Assembly: GCF_001447155.2 (NCBI RefSeq)
Contig: NZ_CP014754.1
Span: 2,852,001-2,916,000, forward strand
Source: Marinobacter sp. LQ44
GTDB taxonomy: Bacteria > Pseudomonadota > Gammaproteobacteria > Pseudomonadales > Oleiphilaceae
Direction: 5' to 3'
Length of the DNA stretch: 64,000 nucleotides
The first letter of the stretch is position 1, and every line of letters starts with the position of its first letter. The position numbers and the translations under genes are program-made. The notes below the pieces were generated by a model, which was not told where the DNA came from, ran no database searches, and saw only the letters and a list, made by a program, of their open reading frames with translations. Below are positions 26,486 to 35,045 of the stretch, one piece after another.

Positions 26486-28597
26486 ATGAAACTGACTAAT
26501 AATCACTACAGAAAACGTCTATCAAAAAAACTAACAAGTAGTGCATTAGTTCCATTTTTCGTAATCGGAGCCAGCACTGTTATTGCGGCTGATCAGGTAA
26601 ATCAAAGCTATATCATTGAAAACGCCAAAACCGGCAAGGACTGGCCAACCCATGGTTTTGATTATGCGGAGACGCGCTTTAGCCCTCTCGCCCAAATTTC
26701 GGCCGATAATGTCGAAAACCTCGGGCTTGCATGGTCCTACAACCTCGAGTCTACCCGAGGAGTCGAGGCCACTCCGCTTGTCGTGGATGGCGTGATGTAC
26801 GTCACTGCTTCCTGGAGCATTGTACATGCACTCGATGCAAAGACCGGCAAAAAACTATGGACCTACGACCCTGAAGTACCCGGGGAGGCGGGCTCAAGGG
26901 GTTGTTGTGATGTTGTAAACCGCGGTGTGGCAGTGCACTACGGAAATGTCTATGTTGCATCCTACGATGGTCGATTGATCGCTATTGATGCAAAAACCGG
27001 CGAAAAAGTCTGGGAAACGAATACTCTGCCCGACAACGACATGAGCTATACGATTACCGGCGCACCTCGAGTTGTTAACGGCAACGTGATCATAGGCAAT
27101 GGTGGGGCCGAATTTGGAGTCAGGGGCTACATCACAGCTTACGACGCGAAAACCGGCGCACAGAAATGGCGTTGGTATACCGTGCCGGGAAATCCGAACG
27201 AACCGTTTGAAAACGAAGCCATGGCTCGCGCCGCGAAAACCTGGGACCCAAGTGGAAAATACTGGGAGGCCGGTGGCGGTGGCACCGTATGGGACTCCAT
27301 CGTTTTTGATCCGGACCTGAATCTCTTATATATCGGCACAGGTAACGGCTCTCCATGGTCACACAAGAAGCGGAGCCCGGAAGGTGGAGATAACCTCTAT
27401 CTCTCCTCAATTGTTGCTCTCAATGCCGACACTGGTGAGTACGTGTGGCACTACCAAGCCACGCCCGGGGATAACTGGGACTATACTTCAACGCAGGACA
27501 TGATTCTCAGCGAGCTCATGATTGATGGGGAGCGTCGCAAAGTAATCATGCAAGCTCCCAAAAACGGCTTCTTTTTTGTTCTCGACCGGACAAATGGTGA
27601 ATTCATATCGGCCGATAATTACGTCGATGTTAATTGGGCCACGGGATACGATAGCAATGGTCGCCCAATAGAAGTTCCTGAAGCACGATCCATGGACGAA
27701 CCCTTCGATATCATCCCTGGGCCTTTTGGTGGACATAATTGGCACTCAATGTCTTTTAACCACCAAACCGGCCTGGCTTACTTCCCGTCTCAGCACATCC
27801 CGATCACAATGGTCGAGGACCCCTCCTGGGAAAGCATAGAAAGCAATGAGCCGGGACAACCCATGAGTGGCATAGGTTGGAACACCGCCTTCCAATTTAA
27901 CGTAGCGCCACCATCAAGCAAGCCGTTCGGGCGACTTACAGCCTGGGATCCCGTTACACAGCAGGAAGCCTGGCGTTACGAACACGTCTCTCCCTGGAAC
28001 GGCGGAACCCTGACAACGGCCGGCGATCTGGTATTCCAGGGAACCGCAGACGCTCGCTTTATGGCATTCAACGCTCGGACGGGTGACCCCCTCTGGGAAT
28101 CCCCAATGGGTACCGGCGTCATTGCAGCGCCCATAACCTATGAAGTGGACGGCACTCAGTATGTCTCTATTGCGGCAGGCTGGGGCGGTGTTTTTGGAAA
28201 ATCCCAGAGGGCCTCCGACCTCAAGACCGCCGGCACTGTCTATACATTTGTCCTGAACGGTGATGCCGAGATGCCTGAGTTCACCCAGTATCAGCTGAAC
28301 TCTCTGGTTTCGGGCGTTGAATACAATCCCGACTTCATTGGAGAAGGCACGGCTCTTTACGTCAGTAATTGCGTGTTCTGTCATGGCGTTCCCGGCGTAG
28401 ACAAGGGCGGTAATATTCCAAACCTGGGTTATTCAAAGAAATCAGTCATTGAAAACCTGGACGCCTTCCTGTTTCACGGTCCATTCGTTTCCAGTGGCAT
28501 GCCCGATTTTACCGAAACGCTGAGTAAGACAGATGTCGAGAAAATCAAAGCGTTTATTCAGGGTACTGCAGACGCTATCCGTCCAAAAAGTCAGTGA
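26486..28597 (+). CDS. PQQ- and haem c-dependent alcohol dehydrogenase (quinohaemoprotein)
   Basis: Periplasmic type II quinohaemoprotein oxidising primary alcohols to aldehydes and passing electrons through its own cytochrome c domain. The signal peptide ends near TVIAA. The eight-bladed PQQ propeller shows the start motif DWPTHGFDYAETRFSPL, repeated tryptophan docking motifs (DAKTGKKLWTYD), the vicinal disulfide Cys pair in SRGCCDVVNRGV, and the active-site Asp region GDNWDYTSTQDMILSE. The C-terminal haem domain has CVFCH (about residue 628) and the Met ligand in SSGMPDF. Length of 703 is normal. PQQ synthesis genes are not in the window. The true substrate (short alkanol, terpenoid or other alcohol) is unknown. 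Confidence 0.93.
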   Translation: MKLTNNHYRKRLSKKLTSSALVPFFVIGASTVIAADQVNQSYIIENAKTGKDWPTHGFDYAETRFSPLAQISADNVENLGLAWSYNLESTRGVEATPLVVDGVMYVTASWSIVHALDAKTGKKLWTYDPEVPGEAGSRGCCDVVNRGVAVHYGNVYVASYDGRLIAIDAKTGEKVWETNTLPDNDMSYTITGAPRVVNGNVIIGNGGAEFGVRGYITAYDAKTGAQKWRWYTVPGNPNEPFENEAMARAAKTWDPSGKYWEAGGGGTVWDSIVFDPDLNLLYIGTGNGSPWSHKKRSPEGGDNLYLSSIVALNADTGEYVWHYQATPGDNWDYTSTQDMILSELMIDGERRKVIMQAPKNGFFFVLDRTNGEFISADNYVDVNWATGYDSNGRPIEVPEARSMDEPFDIIPGPFGGHNWHSMSFNHQTGLAYFPSQHIPITMVEDPSWESIESNEPGQPMSGIGWNTAFQFNVAPPSSKPFGRLTAWDPVTQQEAWRYEHVSPWNGGTLTTAGDLVFQGTADARFMAFNARTGDPLWESPMGTGVIAAPITYEVDGTQYVSIAAGWGGVFGKSQRASDLKTAGTVYTFVLNGDAEMPEFTQYQLNSLVSGVEYNPDFIGEGTALYVSNCVFCHGVPGVDKGGNIPNLGYSKKSVIENLDAFLFHGPFVSSGMPDFTETLSKTDVEKIKAFIQGTADAIRPKSQ

Positions 28598-28611
28598 TTT
28601 GGGGGAAACTA

Positions 28612-30126
28612 ATGAATACGTTCACAAAACATCCACATGGTTTAGAGAATAAAACCCAGGCGTTCCTGGCACGTCAAAATCACCGTATGCTGATAGGCGG
28701 CCAATGGGTTGATGCTCTGGAAAACAAACGCATAGAGGTAGAAAACCCGGCTGAAGAAACGGTTATAGGAAGCATACCCCTTGCACATCCTGATGACGTT
28801 AACAAAGCGGTTAGCTGCGCAAAAAGTGCGTTCAATAGTGATGACTGGGGCCGAATGAGACCCTCCGCCCGTCAGAACCTGCTTCTCAAACTTGCAGATC
28901 TGATCGAGCGAGATGCCAGAATCATTGCTGAGCTGGACGCGATCGACAACGGCAAGTCTGTTGCTGTTGCCGAAGCTGTTGACGTAAGCCTGGGACTGGA
29001 ATTCTTTCGCTACATGGCCGGATGGGCAACAAAAATTGAGGGCTCGACTCTTGACGTGTCCATGCCCTTTGCCCCGGCTGACTCTGACTTTTCTGCTTAT
29101 ACCCGACGCGAACCCGTCGGTGTTGTTGCCGCGATCATACCGTGGAACTTTCCATTTCTGATGGCCTGCTGGAAACTGGCTCCGGCACTTGCAGCGGGCT
29201 GCACGGTTGTGTTGAAGCCTGCGGAACAAACATCGCTCTCTGCCCTCTATCTGGGCGAGCTGATCGAAGAGGCAAACTTTCCTGACGGGGTTGTCAACAT
29301 CATTACTGGCGAGGGCCAGAGCACCGGGTCAGCACTGATAACTCATCCTGACATCAACAAGATTAGTTTTACCGGATCCACTGAGGTAGGTCAGATCATA
29401 GGCCGTGCTGCGATGGATAATATGGCGCGAGTTACCTTGGAGCTGGGGGGCAAGTCTCCAATGATTGTTCTGGCTGACTGTGATGCGGAAAAGGCTGCGC
29501 AAGGAGCAGCGGCAGCAATCTTTTTCAACCATGGACAAACCTGCAGTGCCGGCTCCCGACTTTACGTTCACCGGAGCATTTCTGACAAGGTCCTGGATCG
29601 GCTCGCCGAGTTAGCAGAGGCCATCCCGCTGGGGCCTGGCCTGGATCCAGATGCTCAAATGGGGCCACTCGTGTCCCGGGTTCAGCTAGACCGGGTTTGT
29701 CACTACATTGAGACGGGGCGGCAGGAAGGTGCACGCCTGGTTACCGGCGGCGAACGTGCTGACCGCAAAGGTTATTACGTCAAGCCCACCATATTTGCGA
29801 CCGAAGACGACTCTCTGGTCATAGCCAAGGACGAGATCTTTGGTCCCGTTCTGGTGGTCATCCCGTTTGATGATATCGAGGACGTCGTAGCCCGGGCCAA
29901 CGATAGTCGATATGGGCTGGCAGCGAGCATCTGGTCAAACGATCTCTCTGAGGTGCAACGCTTAATCCCGAAATTAAAAGCAGGCACTGTCTGGGTAAAC
30001 GGGCACAACATGCTTGACGCCAACATCCCATTCGGGGGCTATAAACTCTCCGGGGTTGGACGTGATATGGGTAAGCAGTCACTCGATTCATATCTTGAAA
30101 CAAAGTCGGTTGTCATTGCCCTTTAG
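28612..30126 (+). CDS. NAD(P)-dependent aldehyde dehydrogenase
   Basis: Oxidises the aldehyde made by the preceding enzyme to the acid. The ATG at 28612 has GGGGGA upstream, so it is preferred over the GTG at 28594 that overlaps the dehydrogenase stop. Family motifs are complete: the PWNFPFLMACWKLAPALAAG substrate/cofactor region, the GST-type fold segment KISFTGSTEVGQ, general base Glu in VTLELGGKSP, and catalytic Cys in FFNHGQTCSAGSR. Its 504 residues are typical of the class I/II type (AldA/betaine-aldehyde relatives). A strong terminator follows 7 bp after the stop, ending the three-gene operon. Confidence 0.92.
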   Translation: MNTFTKHPHGLENKTQAFLARQNHRMLIGGQWVDALENKRIEVENPAEETVIGSIPLAHPDDVNKAVSCAKSAFNSDDWGRMRPSARQNLLLKLADLIERDARIIAELDAIDNGKSVAVAEAVDVSLGLEFFRYMAGWATKIEGSTLDVSMPFAPADSDFSAYTRREPVGVVAAIIPWNFPFLMACWKLAPALAAGCTVVLKPAEQTSLSALYLGELIEEANFPDGVVNIITGEGQSTGSALITHPDINKISFTGSTEVGQIIGRAAMDNMARVTLELGGKSPMIVLADCDAEKAAQGAAAAIFFNHGQTCSAGSRLYVHRSISDKVLDRLAELAEAIPLGPGLDPDAQMGPLVSRVQLDRVCHYIETGRQEGARLVTGGERADRKGYYVKPTIFATEDDSLVIAKDEIFGPVLVVIPFDDIEDVVARANDSRYGLAASIWSNDLSEVQRLIPKLKAGTVWVNGHNMLDANIPFGGYKLSGVGRDMGKQSLDSYLETKSVVIAL

Positions 30127-30133
30127 GAAGAAT

Positions 30134-30171
30134 GCTAAACCCCGGCCCTGAGAAGCCGGGGTTTAGCTTTG
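30134..30171 (+). terminator. Rho-independent terminator after the aldehyde dehydrogenase
   Basis: Perfect 13-bp stem GCTAAACCCCGGC (30134-30146) and GCCGGGGTTTAGC (30155-30167) with an 8-nt loop, followed by TTTGATT. It closes the alcohol oxidation operon. Confidence 0.88.
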
Positions 30172-30380
30172 ATTGGTCGACCATTCAACTTCCGAGAGTC
30201 GAATACCACCTTCCTCACAGGTGAGCCACAAAGCTTCATCGATATGGGGATCAACAGAATGACGCAGGTCTGCTGTATGGCTCCTTGCGCGATGCCGCTC
30301 GAGATAGTCAGGTATCCATGCGGCGAGGAGTGCGAGCAGCACACCAGTAAATGTATGTACAGTTTGGCGAGGAATAACAA

Positions 30381-31157
30381 ATGCTAGAAGAAGCCAATAA
30401 CCTCAGAAGCTTGTCAAAGAGCCAAACCACGCTGCACTCCCTCCCGGTTCCTGACATTGGCCAGGAAGAAGTCGGCAAAACGTCATTATTCAAGGCTATG
30501 ATTGCTGATTGTCAGCCGCTTTTTCGCGATGCCTTAAGGAGCATTATTCAGAGAAATCATGATTGCAAACATGTCTTCGAGGCATTCAGCTTGGAAGACG
30601 CCATGGAAATCGTGAGTGAGCATGGCAGCCTTGATCTCATCTTCTTCGATCTCGACATGCCTGATATGAGAGGGCTTGGTGGGCTTGGTCGTTTAAATGA
30701 GATCGCGCCTTCGCTCCCCACCATAGTCATGTCGGCTAGAGTAAACAGATATGTCACGTCTCAGGCGATCGGTCAGGGGGCCATGGGGGTCATAGCAAAA
30801 ACTGCATCAAGAGATGAAATTGTCGACGCTATTCGACAGGTTTTGGATGGCAAGATTTGCGTTTGTGCAGGCTCTGACGAATTCGAAAATGGTAACGGCC
30901 GTGGTGCTGTCATGGCCGGCTCAGAAGCAGAGGTTGATCCGAGCCAGTTTCAATCTTTAACGAAGCGACAGCTGATAGTTTTAGAGAGAATGACACGCGG
31001 AGAGTCTAACAAACAGATCGCGTACAACTTGCACTTGGCGGAAACCACTGTTAAGGCTCATGTTTCGGCTGTCCTACGTAAACTGAATGTTCAAAATCGC
31101 GCGCAGGCTATCCTTGCAGCGAGTTGCCTCGACCTAGTTTCTCAAATGCGTAAATAG
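30381..31157 (+). CDS. NarL/LuxR-type response regulator, AgmR/ErbR-like by context
   Basis: A 258-residue regulator with an N-terminal extension of about 35 residues, a receiver domain (MIADCQPLFRDALRSII, phospho-Asp in LIFFDLDMPDMRG, TIVMSARV) and a C-terminal LuxR helix-turn-helix (LTKRQLIVLERMTRGESNKQ, then IAYNLHLAETTVKAHVSAVL). Regulators of this type (AgmR/ErbR/ExaE) control PQQ alcohol dehydrogenases in Pseudomonas, which fits the position behind the terminator of the alcohol operon. No sensor kinase is encoded nearby, so the partner must lie elsewhere or phosphorylation is not used. The extension before the receiver is unusual; an internal start could shorten it. Confidence 0.85.
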   Translation: MLEEANNLRSLSKSQTTLHSLPVPDIGQEEVGKTSLFKAMIADCQPLFRDALRSIIQRNHDCKHVFEAFSLEDAMEIVSEHGSLDLIFFDLDMPDMRGLGGLGRLNEIAPSLPTIVMSARVNRYVTSQAIGQGAMGVIAKTASRDEIVDAIRQVLDGKICVCAGSDEFENGNGRGAVMAGSEAEVDPSQFQSLTKRQLIVLERMTRGESNKQIAYNLHLAETTVKAHVSAVLRKLNVQNRAQAILAASCLDLVSQMRK

Positions 31158-31640
31158 CCAGTTGTTTCGATTCAGCGCAGACCTAAAACGAAGCCAGAGT
31201 CGAAAACTGACTGAAAACTCAAATCAGCCGGTGGGTGACGATGTAAGCATCCCTGTTTTAATTGCGCCGCGAATTAGAGTTCTCCACACGATTGTGTTTT
31301 GCCAAAAACTCCAATGTCAGAGGGACTTTCGGTGACTCCGGAGGGGGGGGGGGGAGGCAATCAGATCATGAAGCGCCGAAGAAAAGGGCCGTTTTGGGTC
31401 AAATTCGGTCGTTTCTGAATGTTCGCTTTTGTTTAGGAGAGGATCTTTTACTCTGGCTTGATTCTGTGGTGAAACGGTCAGTCGCGGCACCGTAAAAAAG
31501 GACCGCTTTGAGAACAGAGCGACCAACTTAACGTGACAGTGGGCGGCCAAACTATGGTGTCGCTATCAGTTCCGCTATGATCGGATTGCGGTACAGGGAG
31601 AGGTCCCGATGGCCGCGACCGGCGATGAGGGGGCGTGCCG
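31158..31640. other. Non-coding gap between cargo and mobility module
   Basis: No supported gene. It holds a run of 13 G residues interrupted by nothing but a final A (about 31341-31353), a GACCGCTTT stretch, and the right copy of the GGCCAAACTATGG repeat at 31545-31561. Confidence 0.6.
31545..31561 (+). repeat. Direct repeat bracketing the cargo, right copy
   Basis: GGCCAAACTATGGTGTC, one base different from 23146-23162. It lies 80 bp beyond the stop of the helicase gene. Confidence 0.5.
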
Positions 31641-33821
31641 TCAATGGCTAACCCCCGAATCCCTCTTCCCTTCGAGCAACAAATCTTTCAAGTAGCTCGC
31701 TCGCCTGTTGGCATTACTCACTGACTTCGCCATTGAAGCAAAATCGCTGCTGTTCCCCACGATATGAACCTCGGCTTCTGCACGAGTCACCGCTGTATAG
31801 AGCCAAGCTCGATCTGAGATCCGCCCCTTCTGGATTGCGACTACGATTCTTGGGAACTGGCTACCTTGGGCCTTGTGCAGCGTAATGGCATAGCCCAGTT
31901 CCATACAATCGAAGATTTCCTCCGTGATCGGAATTTGCTCACCTGTATCCAGCGTCACCACGCCATAGGTGTCCTGATCGTCCTGATAGCCACGTTCTGT
32001 CGAGGTCAAGACGCCCAACGAGCCGTTCTGAATACCGAGGTTGTAATTATTTTTGGTGAACAGGATAGGGTCACCCAATCGGAGATCCAGGTAGAAATCC
32101 TCGCCATAGAGGGTAAATTGCAGACGCTCACCATCTGGGTTAATCAGCCGCTGACACTCCTGATTCAGCTCTCTGACTAAAGCCTTGGTTGCCCCGACGA
32201 TTTGAGTGGGCTGAGGAGAATCTGCATAGAGCGCCTTGCACCGATCAACAATCTGTTCTGAACTCGCCTCATGGAACGTAATCGCTCCACAAGACAACGA
32301 GCGAGGGACCTCGCCACGATTGATGGTGGCTGAGTATTCAGGTATTCCTGTCGCACCTTCCTGACGCTTCACAATACGAAGTGCCTGAGTCGCCACCGCA
32401 CCTGACTCAACGATGTCCGACAACACTTTGCCGCAACCGATTGGCGGGAGCTGATTGGGGTCGCCAGTGAGAATGATCCGAACTGATGGATCAAGATGCG
32501 TAATGAGTCGGTACATGGTCGGAAGGTCAATCATGCTCGCCTCATCGATGACGAGGACATGCTTTGGGCGATCCAGCGTGGGCTCTATCGGCTCCTCTCG
32601 AAGCAACCGGGCAATGGTCATGGTGAAGAAGCCAATGCTCTCGTGCAGCCGCATTGCCGCTCTGCCAGACAAGGCAACCGCATGAACTTCATATCCCAGT
32701 GAGTTGTACGCCCTGAGAACTGTCCTCAGCACCGTCGTTTTGCCCGTTCCGGCACCACCGATAATGCAGGACACAGAGTTGGTCAGACTGGATTCAACGG
32801 CCTGCACCTGTTGTTCCGTGAGGTCATAAGGCAGATCCAGAACCGCATCGGTTAAGGCTTTGAATACCTCCTCATCTGAGTCAGTCATGCTGGCCATGGA
32901 TTTCAGGCGTTTGGCAACGACCGACTCCATCATGATTTGAGCGGTAGGATGGTAGGTGCCGTTATCGGGTCGGAGGATAAATTGGCCGCTCTGATGCCCG
33001 TTTTCGAAAGCGGCCGTTGTCAGTTCGGCGTCCTGTAAAAGCTCGTTAACCAAAGGCTTGAGGGCTTTGTGGGTGGCGTAAGTATGCCCCTTTTCAACCT
33101 GTTTGCGGATTGCCGTCTCCAGTGCCCCGGCAAGGCGCTGGGGCGCAGATTTCGCAAAGCCTAATCGCTCTGAGATGGTATCAATGTCCGTAAACGCCAT
33201 CCCAAATCCAAGAAGTGCATAGGGATTGCTCTTGAGGACATCGACAGTGCGTTCATCGTGGTATTTCAGAATGCGTTGCTGGATACGCAACGGGATTCCG
33301 AGCGAGGCCAGCCAATTAGCGTGTGCGAGGTTTCGGTATTTGGCGTAGCCGTTGTATAGGGCGTCTACCGATACATCACTCAGAATGCCCTTCAGAAGCT
33401 CCCTGTGATCCGCTGTGTCGTATCGCAGCATCTGGTGTAGTTGGCTGCCGAAGGCGTCCCAGAGCGCCCGTGCTTTCGCCTCACCAATGCCGGTGAAATC
33501 TCTGTCTGACGCAATAAAGCGGATCAGTGCCTCACCGGATTCTGGCAACGTGCATTCCATTTCAACCGGCGCGTTATAGACATGCTGCTGTAGTTCAAAG
33601 TCGCCTGCCTGAACCGCCTCCAATACCCGCTCACCACGCACGCGCCATTGCTGGCCTACAGATGGTTTGATGGGCAGAGACTGGTTTTCGCACCGGATGG
33701 AGATGATGTATTTCCCGCTGTTGATGCGGTAGCTGTTGGCTTTCAGCGGGACACCAGAAAAGATCGTGTATTTTGCGCCTTCATGCTGACAACTGGTTAC
33801 GCGGAAATAGTCTTCATTCAT
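31641..33821 (-). CDS. RecD2-like superfamily 1B helicase
   Basis: A 726-residue ATP-dependent DNA helicase of the RecD/RecD2 class, last gene of the mobility operon. An N-terminal helix-hairpin-helix region (GIGEAKARALWDAFGSQLHQ) leads to the motor: Walker A in IIGGAGTGKTTVLRTVL (about residue 357), Walker B in HVLVIDEASMIDLP, motif III LTGDPNQLPPIGCGKVL, and the C-terminal UvrD-like YAITLHKAQGSQFPRIVV. Its ATG overlaps the stop of the 144-residue gene (ATGA). RecBC partners are absent. Being coupled to three recombinases, it may process DNA ends or the excised circle; that role is inference. Confidence 0.88.
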   Translation of the reverse strand: MNEDYFRVTSCQHEGAKYTIFSGVPLKANSYRINSGKYIISIRCENQSLPIKPSVGQQWRVRGERVLEAVQAGDFELQQHVYNAPVEMECTLPESGEALIRFIASDRDFTGIGEAKARALWDAFGSQLHQMLRYDTADHRELLKGILSDVSVDALYNGYAKYRNLAHANWLASLGIPLRIQQRILKYHDERTVDVLKSNPYALLGFGMAFTDIDTISERLGFAKSAPQRLAGALETAIRKQVEKGHTYATHKALKPLVNELLQDAELTTAAFENGHQSGQFILRPDNGTYHPTAQIMMESVVAKRLKSMASMTDSDEEVFKALTDAVLDLPYDLTEQQVQAVESSLTNSVSCIIGGAGTGKTTVLRTVLRAYNSLGYEVHAVALSGRAAMRLHESIGFFTMTIARLLREEPIEPTLDRPKHVLVIDEASMIDLPTMYRLITHLDPSVRIILTGDPNQLPPIGCGKVLSDIVESGAVATQALRIVKRQEGATGIPEYSATINRGEVPRSLSCGAITFHEASSEQIVDRCKALYADSPQPTQIVGATKALVRELNQECQRLINPDGERLQFTLYGEDFYLDLRLGDPILFTKNNYNLGIQNGSLGVLTSTERGYQDDQDTYGVVTLDTGEQIPITEEIFDCMELGYAITLHKAQGSQFPRIVVAIQKGRISDRAWLYTAVTRAEAEVHIVGNSSDFASMAKSVSNANRRASYLKDLLLEGKRDSGVSH

Positions 33822-34252
33822 GGGGCGACACCAAATTCCGTCAGCACCTCAGATAACTCGCCATAGCGCTTGAGTTTGGCTTCCAGCGTTGCTACGCGGG
33901 CTTTCAGCTCAATGTTTTCCTGCTCCAGAACGGAGACTCGTTTTGACTGCAGTGACCGCTGATTGGCGCTGGCATCGTAAGGCTTTGGCGCAGACCGTTG
34001 TTGCTGTGCGGATTCTAGCAGTGGCGGTAATACGCCTCTTTCACGGAGGTCCGTTTCGAGATGCTCCAAGGCCGTTTTTATCGCCGGATTCTGGCGCAAG
34101 GCGCTCTTTCCGATACCGATAGCGTTGGCAACTTCGCCACGGTTTAGCTGGCCGCGAGAGACGATCTGCTTGAAATCATCATCGGTTTGCGTAACGGCCC
34201 AACGCTGAAAGGCAACAAGGTTTTCCCGCGCTTTCTGCTGTCCGTTTGCCAT
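33818..34252 (-). CDS. Small HTH/coiled-coil protein, VPA1267-like
   Basis: A 144-residue protein starting at ATG 34252 (MANGQQKARENLVAFQRWAV) with GGTGGGAG upstream; the TTG at 34258 is less likely. The middle carries a helix-turn-helix-like stretch (QLNRGEVANAIGIGKSALRQ) and the end a leucine-rich coiled coil (VSVLEQENIELKARVATLEA). From memory it resembles VPA1267-type proteins seen near gamma-mobile-trio genes; this needs a search. The stop overlaps the helicase start. A DNA-binding accessory role in recombination is likely but unproven. Confidence 0.7.
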   Translation of the reverse strand: MANGQQKARENLVAFQRWAVTQTDDDFKQIVSRGQLNRGEVANAIGIGKSALRQNPAIKTALEHLETDLRERGVLPPLLESAQQQRSAPKPYDASANQRSLQSKRVSVLEQENIELKARVATLEAKLKRYGELSEVLTEFGVAP

Positions 34253-34254
34253 GG

Positions 34255-34878
34255 TCAACTCCCACCTTTCGTCTGGGCAACCAGTCGTCTTAACTGATCT
34301 CTCTCTTCCGCCAGTTGCGCAAGCTCTTTAATAAGCTCACGGTTAGATTCGGACAAACCGGCATTCCGTCTGCGGCATGCGCTCAACTCAGACTCCAGAG
34401 CTTCGTTTTTCTCTTTCAGGTTGCGTTGCGTCGAAAGCAAATCTCGCTCAATAGCCGCTTCCAGAAATTCCTTCATTTTCAGGTTTTCCATTTCGTGGAG
34501 CTGCCTTTGCAGCACCAAATTCTCTGTCTCTGTCTCTGACTTTGTTTTATGACGTCCACGACGCGCCTTAAGCTTTAAAGCCTCATAACGATTGATTAAT
34601 TTTTCATTTTCTCGCTCGATAAAATCAATGAGTTCCGGTCTTCGCGAAGACCTAATATTGCTCTTATCGATGTTCAATGAGAGAGCGATTCTCGAAGCGA
34701 TTACTGTGCGCTCTCGCAAACTCAATTCATCGCCCTGGTCAATCAAGCCCTCAAGTTCTTTGACTTCTTCCACCACTTTTGAGTAGAGCGCTTTAGTTAG
34801 ACTGTTTCCTTCTGCTACCCATGAAGGTGCATCGTTAACTAACGGGGATACGAAGTTCTCCAAATCAAAAGTGCTCAT
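34255..34878 (-). CDS. Coiled-coil protein of unknown function
   Basis: A 207-residue hypothetical protein. The C-terminal half (residues about 95-200) is a long, highly charged coiled coil (EALKLKARRGRHKTKSETET, then leucine-rich repeats to LAEERDQLRRLVAQ). The N-terminal half has a possible helix-turn-helix (RTVIASRIALSLNIDKSNI) and SSRRPELIDFIERENEKL. It resembles accessory subunits such as TnpC of Tn554 only in size and coiled-coil content, which is not proof of homology. The ATG shares one base with the stop of the preceding gene. Confidence 0.65.
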   Translation of the reverse strand: MSTFDLENFVSPLVNDAPSWVAEGNSLTKALYSKVVEEVKELEGLIDQGDELSLRERTVIASRIALSLNIDKSNIRSSRRPELIDFIERENEKLINRYEALKLKARRGRHKTKSETETENLVLQRQLHEMENLKMKEFLEAAIERDLLSTQRNLKEKNEALESELSACRRRNAGLSESNRELIKELAQLAEERDQLRRLVAQTKGGS

Positions 34879-35045
34879 TATATCTCTCCTAATTCACGGA
34901 GAATCCGCTCTGCATTTTTGATAGCTTTTTTGCTCGCATCGACAGCCTTGCTCCGGATTTTGAGAGGATGTTTTTGAATGAAATTTTGATGGGCGACACC
35001 CAACCTTTTAATAGCTTCGGCATGGGGTTGAAGTACCAGGTTCAT
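34878..35045 (-). CDS. Small basic protein, 55 residues, in the mobility operon
   Basis: Starts at ATG 35045, overlapping the recombinase stop by 4 bp (ATGA). The sequence is Lys- and Ala-rich and probably helical (RSKAVDASKKAIKNAERILR). No known domain is recognised. The tight coupling on both sides supports it as a real gene. Confidence 0.6.
   Translation of the reverse strand: MNLVLQPHAEAIKRLGVAHQNFIQKHPLKIRSKAVDASKKAIKNAERILRELGEI

Noticed and set aside
31341..31353. Run of G residues as a possible G-quadruplex or phase-variable tract
   Set aside because: It is not within or close to a promoter of a gene, and homopolymer length is unreliable in assemblies.
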